Assembly (NCBI RefSeq): GCF_032854445.1
Contig: NC_088295.1
Coordinates: forward strand, 19,951,385 to 20,015,384
Source of the DNA: Liolophura sinensis
Lineage: Eukaryota; Mollusca; Polyplacophora; Chitonida; Chitonidae
Reading direction: 5' to 3'
DNA: 64,000 nucleotides
Part shown: positions 52,601 through 62,130 of the stretch, in pieces
Position numbering within the stretch: the first letter of the stretch is position 1
How the letters are laid out: each line of letters begins with the position of its first letter
Made by a program: the position numbers and the translations under genes
The notes under the pieces: model-generated
The model's database searches: none
What the model was told of the DNA's origin: nothing
What the model saw: the letters and a program-made list of their open reading frames with translations, nothing else

Positions 52601-55600
52601 ACAACATTTGAAAGCCATATGATGCTGCAGATATTGTACACAAACTGCTCCTTTTATGATTTTTTGGCCAGAGACACATAAACTAGTACTAAAATCAGTT
52701 GTCTGAGGGTTTTGTTAAGATGTACCACCGTACTTGGACACATGCTCAGTAATTTTTGTTCTTTTTCAGACTGTTCCATTTTACATTTTTTGTGAATCAT
52801 ATGGAGGAAAGATGGTGGCTGCATTCAGTATGGAACTTAGAAAGGTAATGGCACATATGGTTTTGTTAGTGGTGGTTAGGGTGCTGGCGCAGCACAGTGA
52901 AGATCGTGTTGGCTTCCTCTCCGGTCATATGTGGGGACATGTGCCAGCAACCTGGAGAACATTGTGAGTTTCTCCTGGGCCCTGCCAGATCTGCCTACCA
53001 TAATGCTGGATACCATGATATAAGTGAAATATTCTTGAGTATGGCGTTAAACATTAAATAAAATTTAAGAAATAATTCTGTGAGGGTATTGCCCCTTTTG
53101 TCCTCCGACAGGTACAAAAACTTGGGTTGAAAAACTCTCCATAGCTCCAGAATTTGACCAAGCCAAGAGAGAACCTATCAAATGAGTAGTTTGCCTATGT
53201 CAAACAAGCCAATAAATTTGCCTTCTTTTGGGTACTGGACGCAGGGCACTTGGTAATTTTGAAATCAGCTGTATAAGTCAGATAAGCTAAAACCGTAGAA
53301 TCATGCAGCCATTACAGTGATATGTTGCCTCAGTTCAGATAGAACACGACAGGAATGCATCATATGGCGAATAATAATGGTTCTTCCATCTAAGTTTAGG
53401 TGTGGAATTTGTAGGCGAGTAACATAGATTCATGCAGACCCAGATTCCCCCATTACAGTGAACAGGAAGATTGTGATTATCCAGTAAATTTAAATCCAGA
53501 TGCTGCAATTGTCACAGAGATTCACCCTGACTTAGGTTCTCCCATCTTAATGCAGGTGTGAAATTTGTAGGTGAGTGACATAGATTCACGCAAACCCAGG
53601 TTCTCCCATCTTAGTGCAGGTGTGGAATTAGAAGTTAAGACATAGAGTTTCACGCAGACCCAGGTTCCACCATCGCAAGGAACTGGAAGATTGTATTATC
53701 CCATGTTGCTTATCCAGTAAGTTTAAGCCCAGGTCTTCCAATCGTTCAGTCAATGATAACATCACATGCAATTGTAACCGCATTCTGTATATAGATGATG
53801 TCGATAAAACAGACAAGCTACAGAAACCAAATAGAATATACGTTTCATTTGCTGAACACAGACTGGAAATTCGACCATAACTTCTTGTCTGTCTGCAAAA
53901 TTCGAACAGTTGTGAGTTTCTGTTTTTCGTCCCACCATAATGCTGGCCACCATTGTAGAAGTTAAATATTCTTGAGTAGGACGGGAAACACCATTCAAAT
54001 AAATACCGGTAAATAAATAAAAGATCTCTTGGCACATCTTGCTTTTGGTATTGTAAATTAATTTTTCTTGATTTAACTCATTCAGTGTAGGTTAATAGTG
54101 GGTCTATGTGTAGGCTGACATTTACCTATTGGAAATGTTAATGTTATAGACAAGCAGTTGTCTCAATACTGGTACTGGACAATAGTTAAAGATGTACATA
54201 GAAAAGCACCTAATCTCAGGGCAGAATTAAGTTCTTGTAGTCCAATATCAAGTGAAGTCATGAATAAGCAGACTTAATTAAGTGTGTGGTTGAAATGAAG
54301 AAAACAGAGGCAGTCAAAAGTAAAAGACTAGACAGGCTGTGATTATTCAGCATTTTTTTGGTTTTTCAGGCAATTGAAAGCGGTGAGATTAAATCTGACT
54401 TCCGTGGAGCAGCTTTAGGGGACTCGTGGATATCTCCCATGGACTCAGTGAATACTTGGGGGCCTTATTTGTATGCAACTGTAAGTCGTAAAGTGTTCTC
54501 CTCCCTGAGCTTTCCAATATAACACTACCACAAGCATGGTTACACATGTACACATAGGGTTAAGAGGAACCATATACATCATGATACATGAATGAATCAG
54601 TTATGGGTATGTCCAATTGCAAGTACGTACAGGAATGGGTTCAAACCGGAACTCAGACAGGGAATTTGTACATGTATATTCCCGTACTCCATTAGTGAGA
54701 CAGGCACCGATGGCTCAGTTGGTAGAGCTTCTACTTTGGGGGCAGTAGATCCAGGGCCAATCTTGAGCCTAAGACCTTAAAAGAGGCACTTGTGGCTCGA
54801 GTGGGGCCTTCAGTAAGTCATCTTAGTGAAGCAGCACCAGATAAAAGAGCGGTGGAATTCCGTTCTGCAAGAATGAAGCACACTGTACATACATGCACTC
54901 TAAGAACTCTTTCATCTTCATATATAAGGGATCATGGATGCTCATATGACTCTTTGCACATTTTGGCATTTATTGAAGACCACTTGTCTTCCACCAACAT
55001 CGTGTGCATGCATATTTGTGCGTCACATGTGGGAAAGTTCTTCAGTAACTTGCCAAAAGTGGGTGCTTTATATCAGGCACTCCATTTCCTCCACCCATAA
55101 AACTGACCACTATTGTATAGTGAATCAATTAAATAAATGTATCGAGGGGTATGACCTAGTATACAAAACAGAGCTAAATACAGTACCAGCAATTTATACT
55201 CAATTACTACATATGTATGAAATGACAATCATTTATTTATCCAGTTTTGTCACTTTAGCCATTGACCCTGTTAAATGTCATCATGAATAATGGCCTAGGT
55301 ATGTTATGATGTCAGACATTCAGGCAGAGCATGGAGCAATTACAGGTGCTAGTCTGTGTCTGTGTTACACTCACTTGAAAATGTTCAAATAATGTTTGAA
55401 CACAGCATAAGTCTGTGCTGAATGTAGGGGGTGGTATTGCCAGTCCCTCACCATAACAAATTACCACCTCATGCCAGTTATAATGTTAATATCTGTGTTA
55501 GCTAAAGATGAGATGGTGTTTGTTTTCTCTCTCTAGTCTTTGGTAGATAGAACTGGGCTGAAGAGAATCCAAGCAGCTGCCCTGAAGACACAAATGCTGG

Positions 55601-58600
55601 TGGATGCTGGGAAATGGACGGAGGCAACTAACAGTTGGAGCGTTACCGAGGATATTGTGGAGCAAACCACCAATGGAGTGAACTTTTATAATATCCTACA
55701 GTGGGGGTCAGCAGAGAGACATACCAGAGCCCCTCACTGGGGAAAACTCTCTCCTCTTGGTAAGATCTTATTGCATGTTACTGATGCACAGCTAGCTATA
55801 CCATTATGTCTGATCATCATGCAGGAATAAAAAAACCATTTGTTTACAAGTGTTTACGTACTTTTGTTATTGGCATTTGCATGGAACTTGTAGCATTATA
55901 AAGTAAGATCCTTATTCTGTACTGTTTTGATGACTATCCCTGGACTATTTCCAGAAAGATTGTATCACAGACATGTCTCCTACATGCAAGCTGATAACCT
56001 GGCATCTCTAATGAATGGACCCATTAGACAGAAATTAGGAATCATCCCCAAAAATGTAACATGGGGTGGTAAGTACCATATATTTTTGTATTTTTTCTGT
56101 CCTGAGGAGGAAGTGTAAATTACAAAGAGGCCAAAAATGTTCGAAAAATAATAAATAAAGTTTGTTAATGTTTCTGTGGCATACTGGTAGCTGTTTGGAA
56201 GCTAAAATGAAGATTTTAGTGAATTGTCCAGTCTGATAACAATCTTACTTACTTTTTTGGCACTAGAAAACCTTTTTCTCAATATTTCAGAATAAGAAGT
56301 AGCTTTAAATGAGATTAGATTTTTGCAATGGAATAACTAATTTTCTGGGTTATTCCTACATGATGCACATTGTTGCAGCTCAGTAGGCCTACCGGTATTT
56401 TTGTACACAGTATAATGTCTTGCTACCCATTGTGAATAACTTGGATATGGTAGAGTGATCAAGCTATGTCATGCCACAGTGTTTGCTGTGTTTCTTATGG
56501 GTTAATTTGGTTGTGTCTTCAAGTCATTAGGTTGTCATGCACTGAATCTTGGCGATGCATAGTGGTTTCAACTTGGCTGAAACAGTTTCTGCCCCCGACA
56601 ATCCTGGCATCATGATTTTACTTTGCCAAATTTTCAGTGTAGCACATTACATGCAGTTACAAATTATGACTCTGGTTTCAGGGCAGTCCGGTATGGTGTT
56701 TACCAAGCAGTCAGGAGACTTCATGAAACCTGTTGTTGACATTGGTGGGTATTCTTGGTTATCTTGACATTGGTGGGTACATGCAGTAAAGAACTTAAAA
56801 TTTTGCCCATTACCAAGTTGCACATTTTAGTGGTTTCTGTTCTGCTTTGGGAGTTATTTTGCCCTAAGAAAGATGTGTTAAGATTTGTTTCCAAGGTGGA
56901 AAGATAACCTACTGGAAAAATCTTAGTTTCAGCACCAACATTAATAGTCTGCAACATTTATTTGCCTCTATAAATGCAGTTTTTAGGACGGATTTCACAG
57001 GATATAAACATTGATGTGGACACTGGTTGGCAGGGTCTACAGTACATTCTTGGCATAATGTTGACACTGGTGTGAAAAAACAAAAGGCTACGTCTGTGGT
57101 GCTTGAATATTTTACATCCAGATGAAAGATTTACAAACCCTGCTACCAGTTTTAATTGATAGATCCTTACAGCAAGTGATTTCTCATATCACAGTGGTGT
57201 TCTGGCCTGTACATAGCAGTACCATATTTAAGCATAGTTTTCTTTCTTTACCAAACCTGAAGAGTATGTACATCAAAGGTCATGTATGTGAAAATGTTAG
57301 AAATGTGTTTTCGTTAAAACAGCTGAAGTCCCCCTTTTTCATAATTTGCGTAAGCACAAACACATACATAGGATTTTATTTCCAAACTTTTTTTTAAAGA
57401 AGGTCAGTTCAGAATGCAGGATCTGTCGTACCATATATACTGTGCCAGCTGAAGATAAACAGTAACCACGATAAATTCCTATAAAGTAACCATGATAAGT
57501 ACGGTTATATGAAATTCTGGTATAGTATGCCAAATGGACATACTGGAAAGGTTTTTGTTTTAGATTTAATAGCCTGGGCTGTATTTATTCAACAGTTTTG
57601 GAAATCATTGTATTGCAAAGTAACTTATCCGCTTGTATAAACTTAGCCACTGGTTTTCATTACATACATGTATAGTGCATGCTGACATACATACATACAT
57701 GTGTAGTGCGTGCTGACATACATACATACATACATGTATAGTGCATGCTGACATACATACATGTGTAGTGCACGCTGACATACATACAGGTGTAGTGCAT
57801 GCTGACATACGTACAGGTATAGTGCATGCTGACATATATACATGTATAGAGCATGCTGACATACATACATGTGTAGTGCATGCTGACATACATACCTGTG
57901 TAGTGCATGCTGACATACATACAGGTATAGTGCATGCTGACATACATACATACATGTATAGTGCATGCTGACATAAAAGTATGGTGCATGCTGACATACA
58001 TGTATAGTGCATGCTGACATACATACATGTGTAGTGCATACTGACATACATACCTGTGTAGTGCATGCTGACATACAAGTATGGTGCATGCTGACATACA
58101 TGTATAGTGCATGCTGACATACATACATGTATAGCACATGCTGACATATATACATGCATACTGCATGCTGACATACATACATGTATAGTGCATGCTGACA
58201 AAGTGAATCATTAATGTTTATCCGTTTTCCTGTTGTCAGTGGAATCCCTCATTCAGAACTGCTCTGCTCTTGGAAGCTGCTTGGACATCGTGGTTTACAG
58301 TGGACAACTGGATCTTATTGTCGATACAGCAGGTTGGAGTCCATGTCAATTCTTATCTACTCATAATTTATTTATAACAACAGGTCTTATCTTTAAACAT
58401 CTTCATATGCAAGCAACACAGAATATTCATGGAAGGGCAGGCTGGAATGTAAAGGTATTTTTCTATTGACGGTGTATTACATGATCAATCACAACACAAT
58501 CATGATGGGGGAAAGGCCTACACATGCATACAACTCATCGTCTGAAAACTCAGAATCTGAAGTGTGGTCAGTGCAGTCAGTGTAATGTATAGTGACTTCA

Positions 58601-60057
58601 ATGATGGCCCCTTGTTCAAATTGATGGAGCAGTATATTTGCTTTTATGTAGCTAGAATACACCTTGAACTGACATGTTTTGGTAGAAATTCCTAGGTCAA
58701 AAGGCAAGCCAACCTAGCCGGTGGTCAGCTGCATCATTGCTGAGGTACTGGAATCCGACTGGAGAGAGGCTAGAGCTGTAAATCTCTAAGTCTCTTTCTG
58801 CAGCCTTTCTTATAACACAGTGCTGTAACAGGTTATAATCTTTGTAATTAGAACCATTAATGATATTGCCTTTTTTCCTTCTGGTAGGTACAGAGGCTTG
58901 GGTTGAAAAACTCTCCATTGCTCCAGAATTTGACCAAGGCAAGAGAGAACCGATCAGAGACCCTGTATCAAATGAGCAGTCTGCCTATGTCAAACAAGTC
59001 AAGAACTTTGCATTTTTTTGGATACTGGATGCAGGGCACATGGTAAAGTTGAAATCCCATTTCTGTCATTTACAGACAGCTTGAAAATGTCAGTTATTAG
59101 GCATGAATACCTAAAATCTCAGACAAATCAACCAGGAAGTATACATCAAGATCCAATTTGAGATCCATAATACTAGAATGTATTGTTAAGGAAGGGGTGC
59201 CCACGTATAAAGTTCAGACATTATATAAAATCATCCTGGCCAGACCAACCAATATTCCTGTAAAATGCCAAACACTGTCAGTGCATGTCAAATTTAGGGA
59301 ACCTTATATTTAATAGCATTGATATATGTATTCTGGTCATGTTGAACTCTTCACACTTACATGTAGCTGTATCTGCTACGATCTGTGGAAAATTCACTGC
59401 GAAGTGTTCATGGTTACAGTACTCAAGATTGTCGTCTTGATACTCGGCCATGCCGTGGCAAGCAATGATTAAGGCCTGACCTTTCAACATGCGACTTATT
59501 CTTGTGTGTGTGTGCTTGGGGTTTTACGTCATACCTAACTCCTGTTTTGTGCTGGCTACATAATATGTTTCGTCTGGTAGGGTCTCCATGAAGCATATCA
59601 TATCAGTACTTGCCAGATCTAATGCCAGAAAAAAAATTGATGTTCGCTTCTTTTGCATTCTGTATTTGGCTAATTTTGCTCATGACCAAGTTGTACTCAT
59701 TTTGCTGGATTTGTAGAACTGTAAGAAAGGTGCTGTGAGGTTTGTTTAGACGGTAGGATGATGTCTTACTGGGCAAACGTAAATTTTAGCCCGAAAAGCA
59801 ATATTTTAGGAGATGTGATGGTGGGAAGGGTGCTATTTTTAGGGCAAACACATATCTTACATACATGTATATCTTTTTTTATTTTCAGTAGGTGAAAATA
59901 AATTTATTATTGTTAGCCAGTTTATAATTTAGCTTCCAGATTACACACCACAAGTCAAACTTAATATTCTTGCCTCCCCCAGGTTCCTGCAGACAACGGA
60001 AATACAGCCCTGGAGATGTTACGAATGGTTATTCACAAAGAAAGAAATACATTGTGA
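49632..60057 (+). CDS. SCPEP1: Retinoid-inducible-type serine carboxypeptidase, complete, twelve exons
   Basis: Exons: 49632-49677, 50229-50365, 51279-51368, 51632-51787, 52770-52844, 54370-54480, 55537-55759, 55955-56068, 56682-56744, 58240-58332, 58888-59042, 59983-60057. All phases agree and give 445 residues, against about 452 in the human protein. The N-terminus MMLAILLLCGCIGTTG is a signal peptide. Family S10 features: GGPGGSSTGFGNF (oxyanion region), DNPVGTGYSY, the nucleophile motif ESYGGK (Ser about 153), QLDLIVDT (Asp about 363) and AGHMVP (His about 420). All three catalytic residues are present, so an active secretory or lysosomal carboxypeptidase is expected. Diagnostic stretches such as TVPFYIF, LGDSWISP, DGVNFYNIL-like GVNFYNIL and LMNGPIR match SCPEP1 rather than cathepsin A or CPVL. 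Exon 3 has a weak gttgta donor. Introns 2 to 6 carry many SINEs, and intron 5 carries a broken copy of exon 11. Confidence 0.97.
49852..50050 (+). mobile_element. SINE copy, 5'-truncated, SCPEP1 intron 1
   Basis: Starts at the B box (GTGAGTTCAAGACCAGCGCA) and ends AAAACACCAATCAGATAAAC with (AAAT)n. Confidence 0.94.
50585..50781 (+). mobile_element. SINE copy with internal deletions, SCPEP1 intron 2
   Basis: GTGCGCCAGGGTGGCACAAT, GTTCAAGTCCAGCTCATGCT and TTCTTGAGTATGGTGTAAAA mark the head, B box and 3' end. Confidence 0.93.
50983..51058 (-). other. tRNA-like sequence in SCPEP1 intron 2
   Basis: On the minus strand CCCTTTAGTCTAATGATAGA resembles an A box and CACTGGTTCAAATCCCCAGT contains a B box. 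The distance fits a tRNA, but the acceptor stem is not convincing, so a tRNA pseudogene or SINE head is more likely. Confidence 0.5.
51800..52760. other. SCPEP1 intron 4
   Basis: About 1 kb of intron without any recognised exon or element. Confidence 0.55.
52873..53066 (+). mobile_element. SINE copy, diverged, SCPEP1 intron 5
   Basis: GGTGCTGGCGCAGCACAGTG, GGCTTCCTCTCCGGTCATAT and ATTCTTGAGTATGGCGTTAA are shared; the B-box region is deleted. It ends about 25 bp before the homology of the duplicated exon begins. Confidence 0.9.
53112..53252 (+). pseudogene. Broken duplicate of SCPEP1 exon 11 inside intron 5
   Basis: This 141-bp segment aligns along its whole length with exon 11 (58888-59042, 155 bp). 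Shared runs include CTTGGGTTGAAAAACTCTCC, GCTCCAGAATTTGACCAAG and GCCTATGTCAAACAAG. Acceptor (gacag) and donor (gtaatt) are both kept, and the similarity continues a little into both flanking introns. A 14-bp deletion between two ATCA words shifts the frame, and the Met of the AGHM motif becomes Leu. It sits out of order, between exons 5 and 6. If spliced in, it would truncate the protein before the catalytic Asp and His. Confidence 0.93.
53330..53735 (+). repeat. Degenerate tandem repeats in SCPEP1 intron 5
   Basis: The block AGATTCATGCAGACCCAG/AGATTCACGCAAACCCAG/TTTCACGCAGACCCAG followed by GTTC(T/C)CCCAT recurs near 53428, 53585 and 53649. GTGTGGAATTTGTAGG(C/T)GAGT recurs near 53401 and 53559. 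GGAAGATTGT...CCAGTAA(A/G)TTTAA recurs near 53466 and 53686. Non-coding. Confidence 0.75.
53921..54021 (+). mobile_element. SINE 3' fragment, SCPEP1 intron 5
   Basis: CCCACCATAATGCTGGCCAC through ATTCTTGAGTAGGACGGGAA and an AAATAAATA tail. Confidence 0.88.
54703..55139 (+). mobile_element. Second-family tRNA-derived SINE, about 440 bp
   Basis: The head GGCACCGATGGCTCAGTTGG (A box) differs from the main family. Inner blocks TTGTGGCTCGAGTGGGGCCT, AAAGAGCGGTGGAATTCCGT and GTCACATGTGGGAAAGTTCT are not found in the main family. The 3' end, TTTCCTCCACCCATAAAACT and GACCACTATTGTATAGTGAA with AAATAAAT, resembles the main SINE's 3' end. It lies in SCPEP1 intron 6. Confidence 0.8.
56736..56779 (+). repeat. 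Short direct duplication spanning the SCPEP1 exon 9 donor
   Basis: TTGACATTGGTGGGTA occurs at 56736-56751 (across the real donor) and again at 56764-56779. The second copy is a ready-made cryptic donor 28 bp downstream; using it would reach an in-frame stop. Confidence 0.85.
57660..58203. repeat. Minisatellite of about 27-bp units in SCPEP1 intron 9
   Basis: About 20 tandem units of TACATACATGTATAGTGCAT plus GCTGACA, varying by TACA copy number and a few substitutions. Because the unit is close to a multiple of three and lacks stops on the minus strand, all three minus frames stay open for nearly 200 codons; they are not genes. The array ends only about 37 bp before exon 10. Confidence 0.97.
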
Positions 60058-60945
60058 GCCCTTCCAGTGGATTACTAGGACTTTTCACAAGTATCAATGT
60101 TATCAGTAAATAGAATTCTTCTTTTTTTCTTTGAACTGCTGACTTTTTAACAATCCCACCACTCTGACAGTGATATTAGTGTAAAAAAAAATATTTTGAT
60201 CAAACATTTTGTACTGGTGTTTATAGCATACATGCTATTGCGCTGAAATTTGACAGTAAATTGGATATGATAACTTTTGATACAACTGCTGTTTTTAAAG
60301 TTTATGTTTTGTGAGATTTCATTACAGATATTTCTTGCAAAACTGGCTGTTACTTCCACGTGTACAATTCGGCTGTTTTGCACAATCTTGTGAACTGTAC
60401 GATTCTTTCAAAACTTTCTGAGAACGATAGAAGCTATATCCTGGTGTAAGCCTGTGACTCCATCCTGCAGGCATCTTCGCCAAATTAGAACCAAATGCTT
60501 TGCAACCTCTGCTCTTCAGCCATGAAAAGATTGGTTACATGTGACCATTTGTCAATCGCACCATCCTTGTTACTCTGGTTTTGATCACTATACTGTAGCT
60601 TTAATGAAGTTGTCTGGAAAAATCTTTTACTACACACTGACTTTTTGTCGCTAAAAGCATGTCAAGATGTAATAATGTGCAACATGACTGATCATAATTC
60701 GTTTGTGAAGGGCTTGTGCACATGGGAAAACAGCATACATGTATGTACATATCTTTTTCTGCTACAATTACTAGGTCACATAGTTACAACATTATAGTAA
60801 ATGGCCAAAGATTTCACCCAAAAATGCATTTGTAGATCCAAATAAAAATTGTAAAATATTACTTTTGTTGCTGAAACATTTTTACAGAAGGGTATTATAC
60901 TACCTGTGAAAACTGTGGTACAGTCACAGGCAAAATTTACTGTAT
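60058..60945. other. SCPEP1 3' flank
   Basis: Contains the 3' UTR. At 60820-60900 is a partial copy of the dispersed family at 10424 (GCATTTGTAGATCCAAATAA, TTGTTGCTGAAACATTTTTA). AATAAA occurs within that copy near 60841 but cannot be assigned as the poly(A) signal. Confidence 0.55.
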
Positions 60946-60950
60946 TTATA

Positions 60951-61032
60951 TCATTGGTTTTTTACGCCATACTCAAAAATATTTCACTCATATTACAGCG
61001 GCCAGCAATATATGCTGGAAAGAAACTAGAGA
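60951..61032 (-). mobile_element. SINE 3' fragment
   Basis: On the minus strand it gives TGCTGGCCGC, then ATATGAGTGAAATATTTTTG and AGTATGGCGTAAAAAACCAA. Confidence 0.8.
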
Positions 61033-61836
61033 GATTTCAGAAGAGTGTACATGTAGCAGCACCGACAAAATCACTAAGCAGATATACTTCTTCCACTCTA
61101 AACTGATCACTGTTGTGTAAGTGACATGATCTTGATTATGCAAGTAATCAGACTCTTGTAACTCCTAACATGTAGGAAATTCATCACATTCTGTAGAACC
61201 CAACTCATAAAGAATAAAAATACCTGGCTTTTCTTTCTGAACCAAGCCAAGAAGGTAATTAAGTGAATAAAAGTTAAACGACCAACAAAGAATTTCTGAC
61301 AAATAAGGATTTTATTATGTGAAAGTGCTACTCGTCAGTTAACTTGAAGGTTCAAATCGCATTCATCATTACTTTGGTCATAGCATGCAGTGCGTGTTCC
61401 TGAAGCAATGCAGTGGTTTTTGACAGTTATGGATTACTGCAACAAGCCACAGATGCGATATCTCCTAGTATGCTTTAAACTAGTATGCTGACTGCCCATT
61501 TGTAAGTCTTAGCCATAACCCAATTCTGCATTCATCCTGAAATATACCATTTTCTGTACAGTTGCAATGTCCTGATGGTTATTTTATATACACTAGCCAT
61601 GGGGCTTGGGAATGGGGAACATTGATGAGCCGCCAGCACCTGAAATCAAACAAGCCATATCACTGGGTGGAAGACTTCACCATGTGGTAACTCATTAAGG
61701 GCTCTTGAGCATGTGAGTCAACATATACATGTGAATTGCCATGCAAAATGTTAGTAAGGTGAAGTGAACTTAAGATTTGGTAACAAGGCTACAAAAGAGC
61801 TTGCCTCTGCGAGATACATGAATGCCAAGCTTCAAG

Positions 61837-62130
61837 TGAATATATATATATATATATATATTTTTTTTTTGATTGGTGTTTTACCCATACTCAAGAATAT
61901 TTCACTTATACGACGGCGGCCAGCATTATGGTGGGTGGAAACCGGGCACAGCCCGGCGGAAACCCACAACCATCCGCAGGTTGCTGCCAGACCTTCCCAC
62001 TTACGGCCGGAGAGGAAGCCAGCATTGAGCTGGACTTGAACTCACAGCGACCGCATTGGTGAGAGGCTTCTGGGTCATTACGCTGCGCTAGCGCGCAACC
62101 GACTGAGCCACGGAGGCCCTGAATATATAT
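61837..62130 (-). mobile_element. Full-length SINE with 11-bp target-site duplication
   Basis: The body is about 61861-62119. On the minus strand it reads GGGCCTCCGTGGCTCAGTCG, then GCGCGCTAGCGCAGCGTAAT, GTGAGTTCAAGTCCAGCTCA and an A-rich tail. TGAATATATAT flanks it at 61837-61847 and 62120-62130. It is one of the least mutated copies. Confidence 0.95.

Noticed and set aside
55540-55830. Start codon and stop of the open frame around SCPEP1 exon 7 as a separate gene
   Set aside because: It is exon 7 plus read-through into the intron; the family alignment sets the true ends at 55537 and 55759.
57605-58211. Three overlapping minus-strand reading frames of 179-198 codons
   Set aside because: They are translations of the minisatellite unit in each frame; repeated Cys/His/Tyr words follow the DNA repeat, and the region is an SCPEP1 intron.
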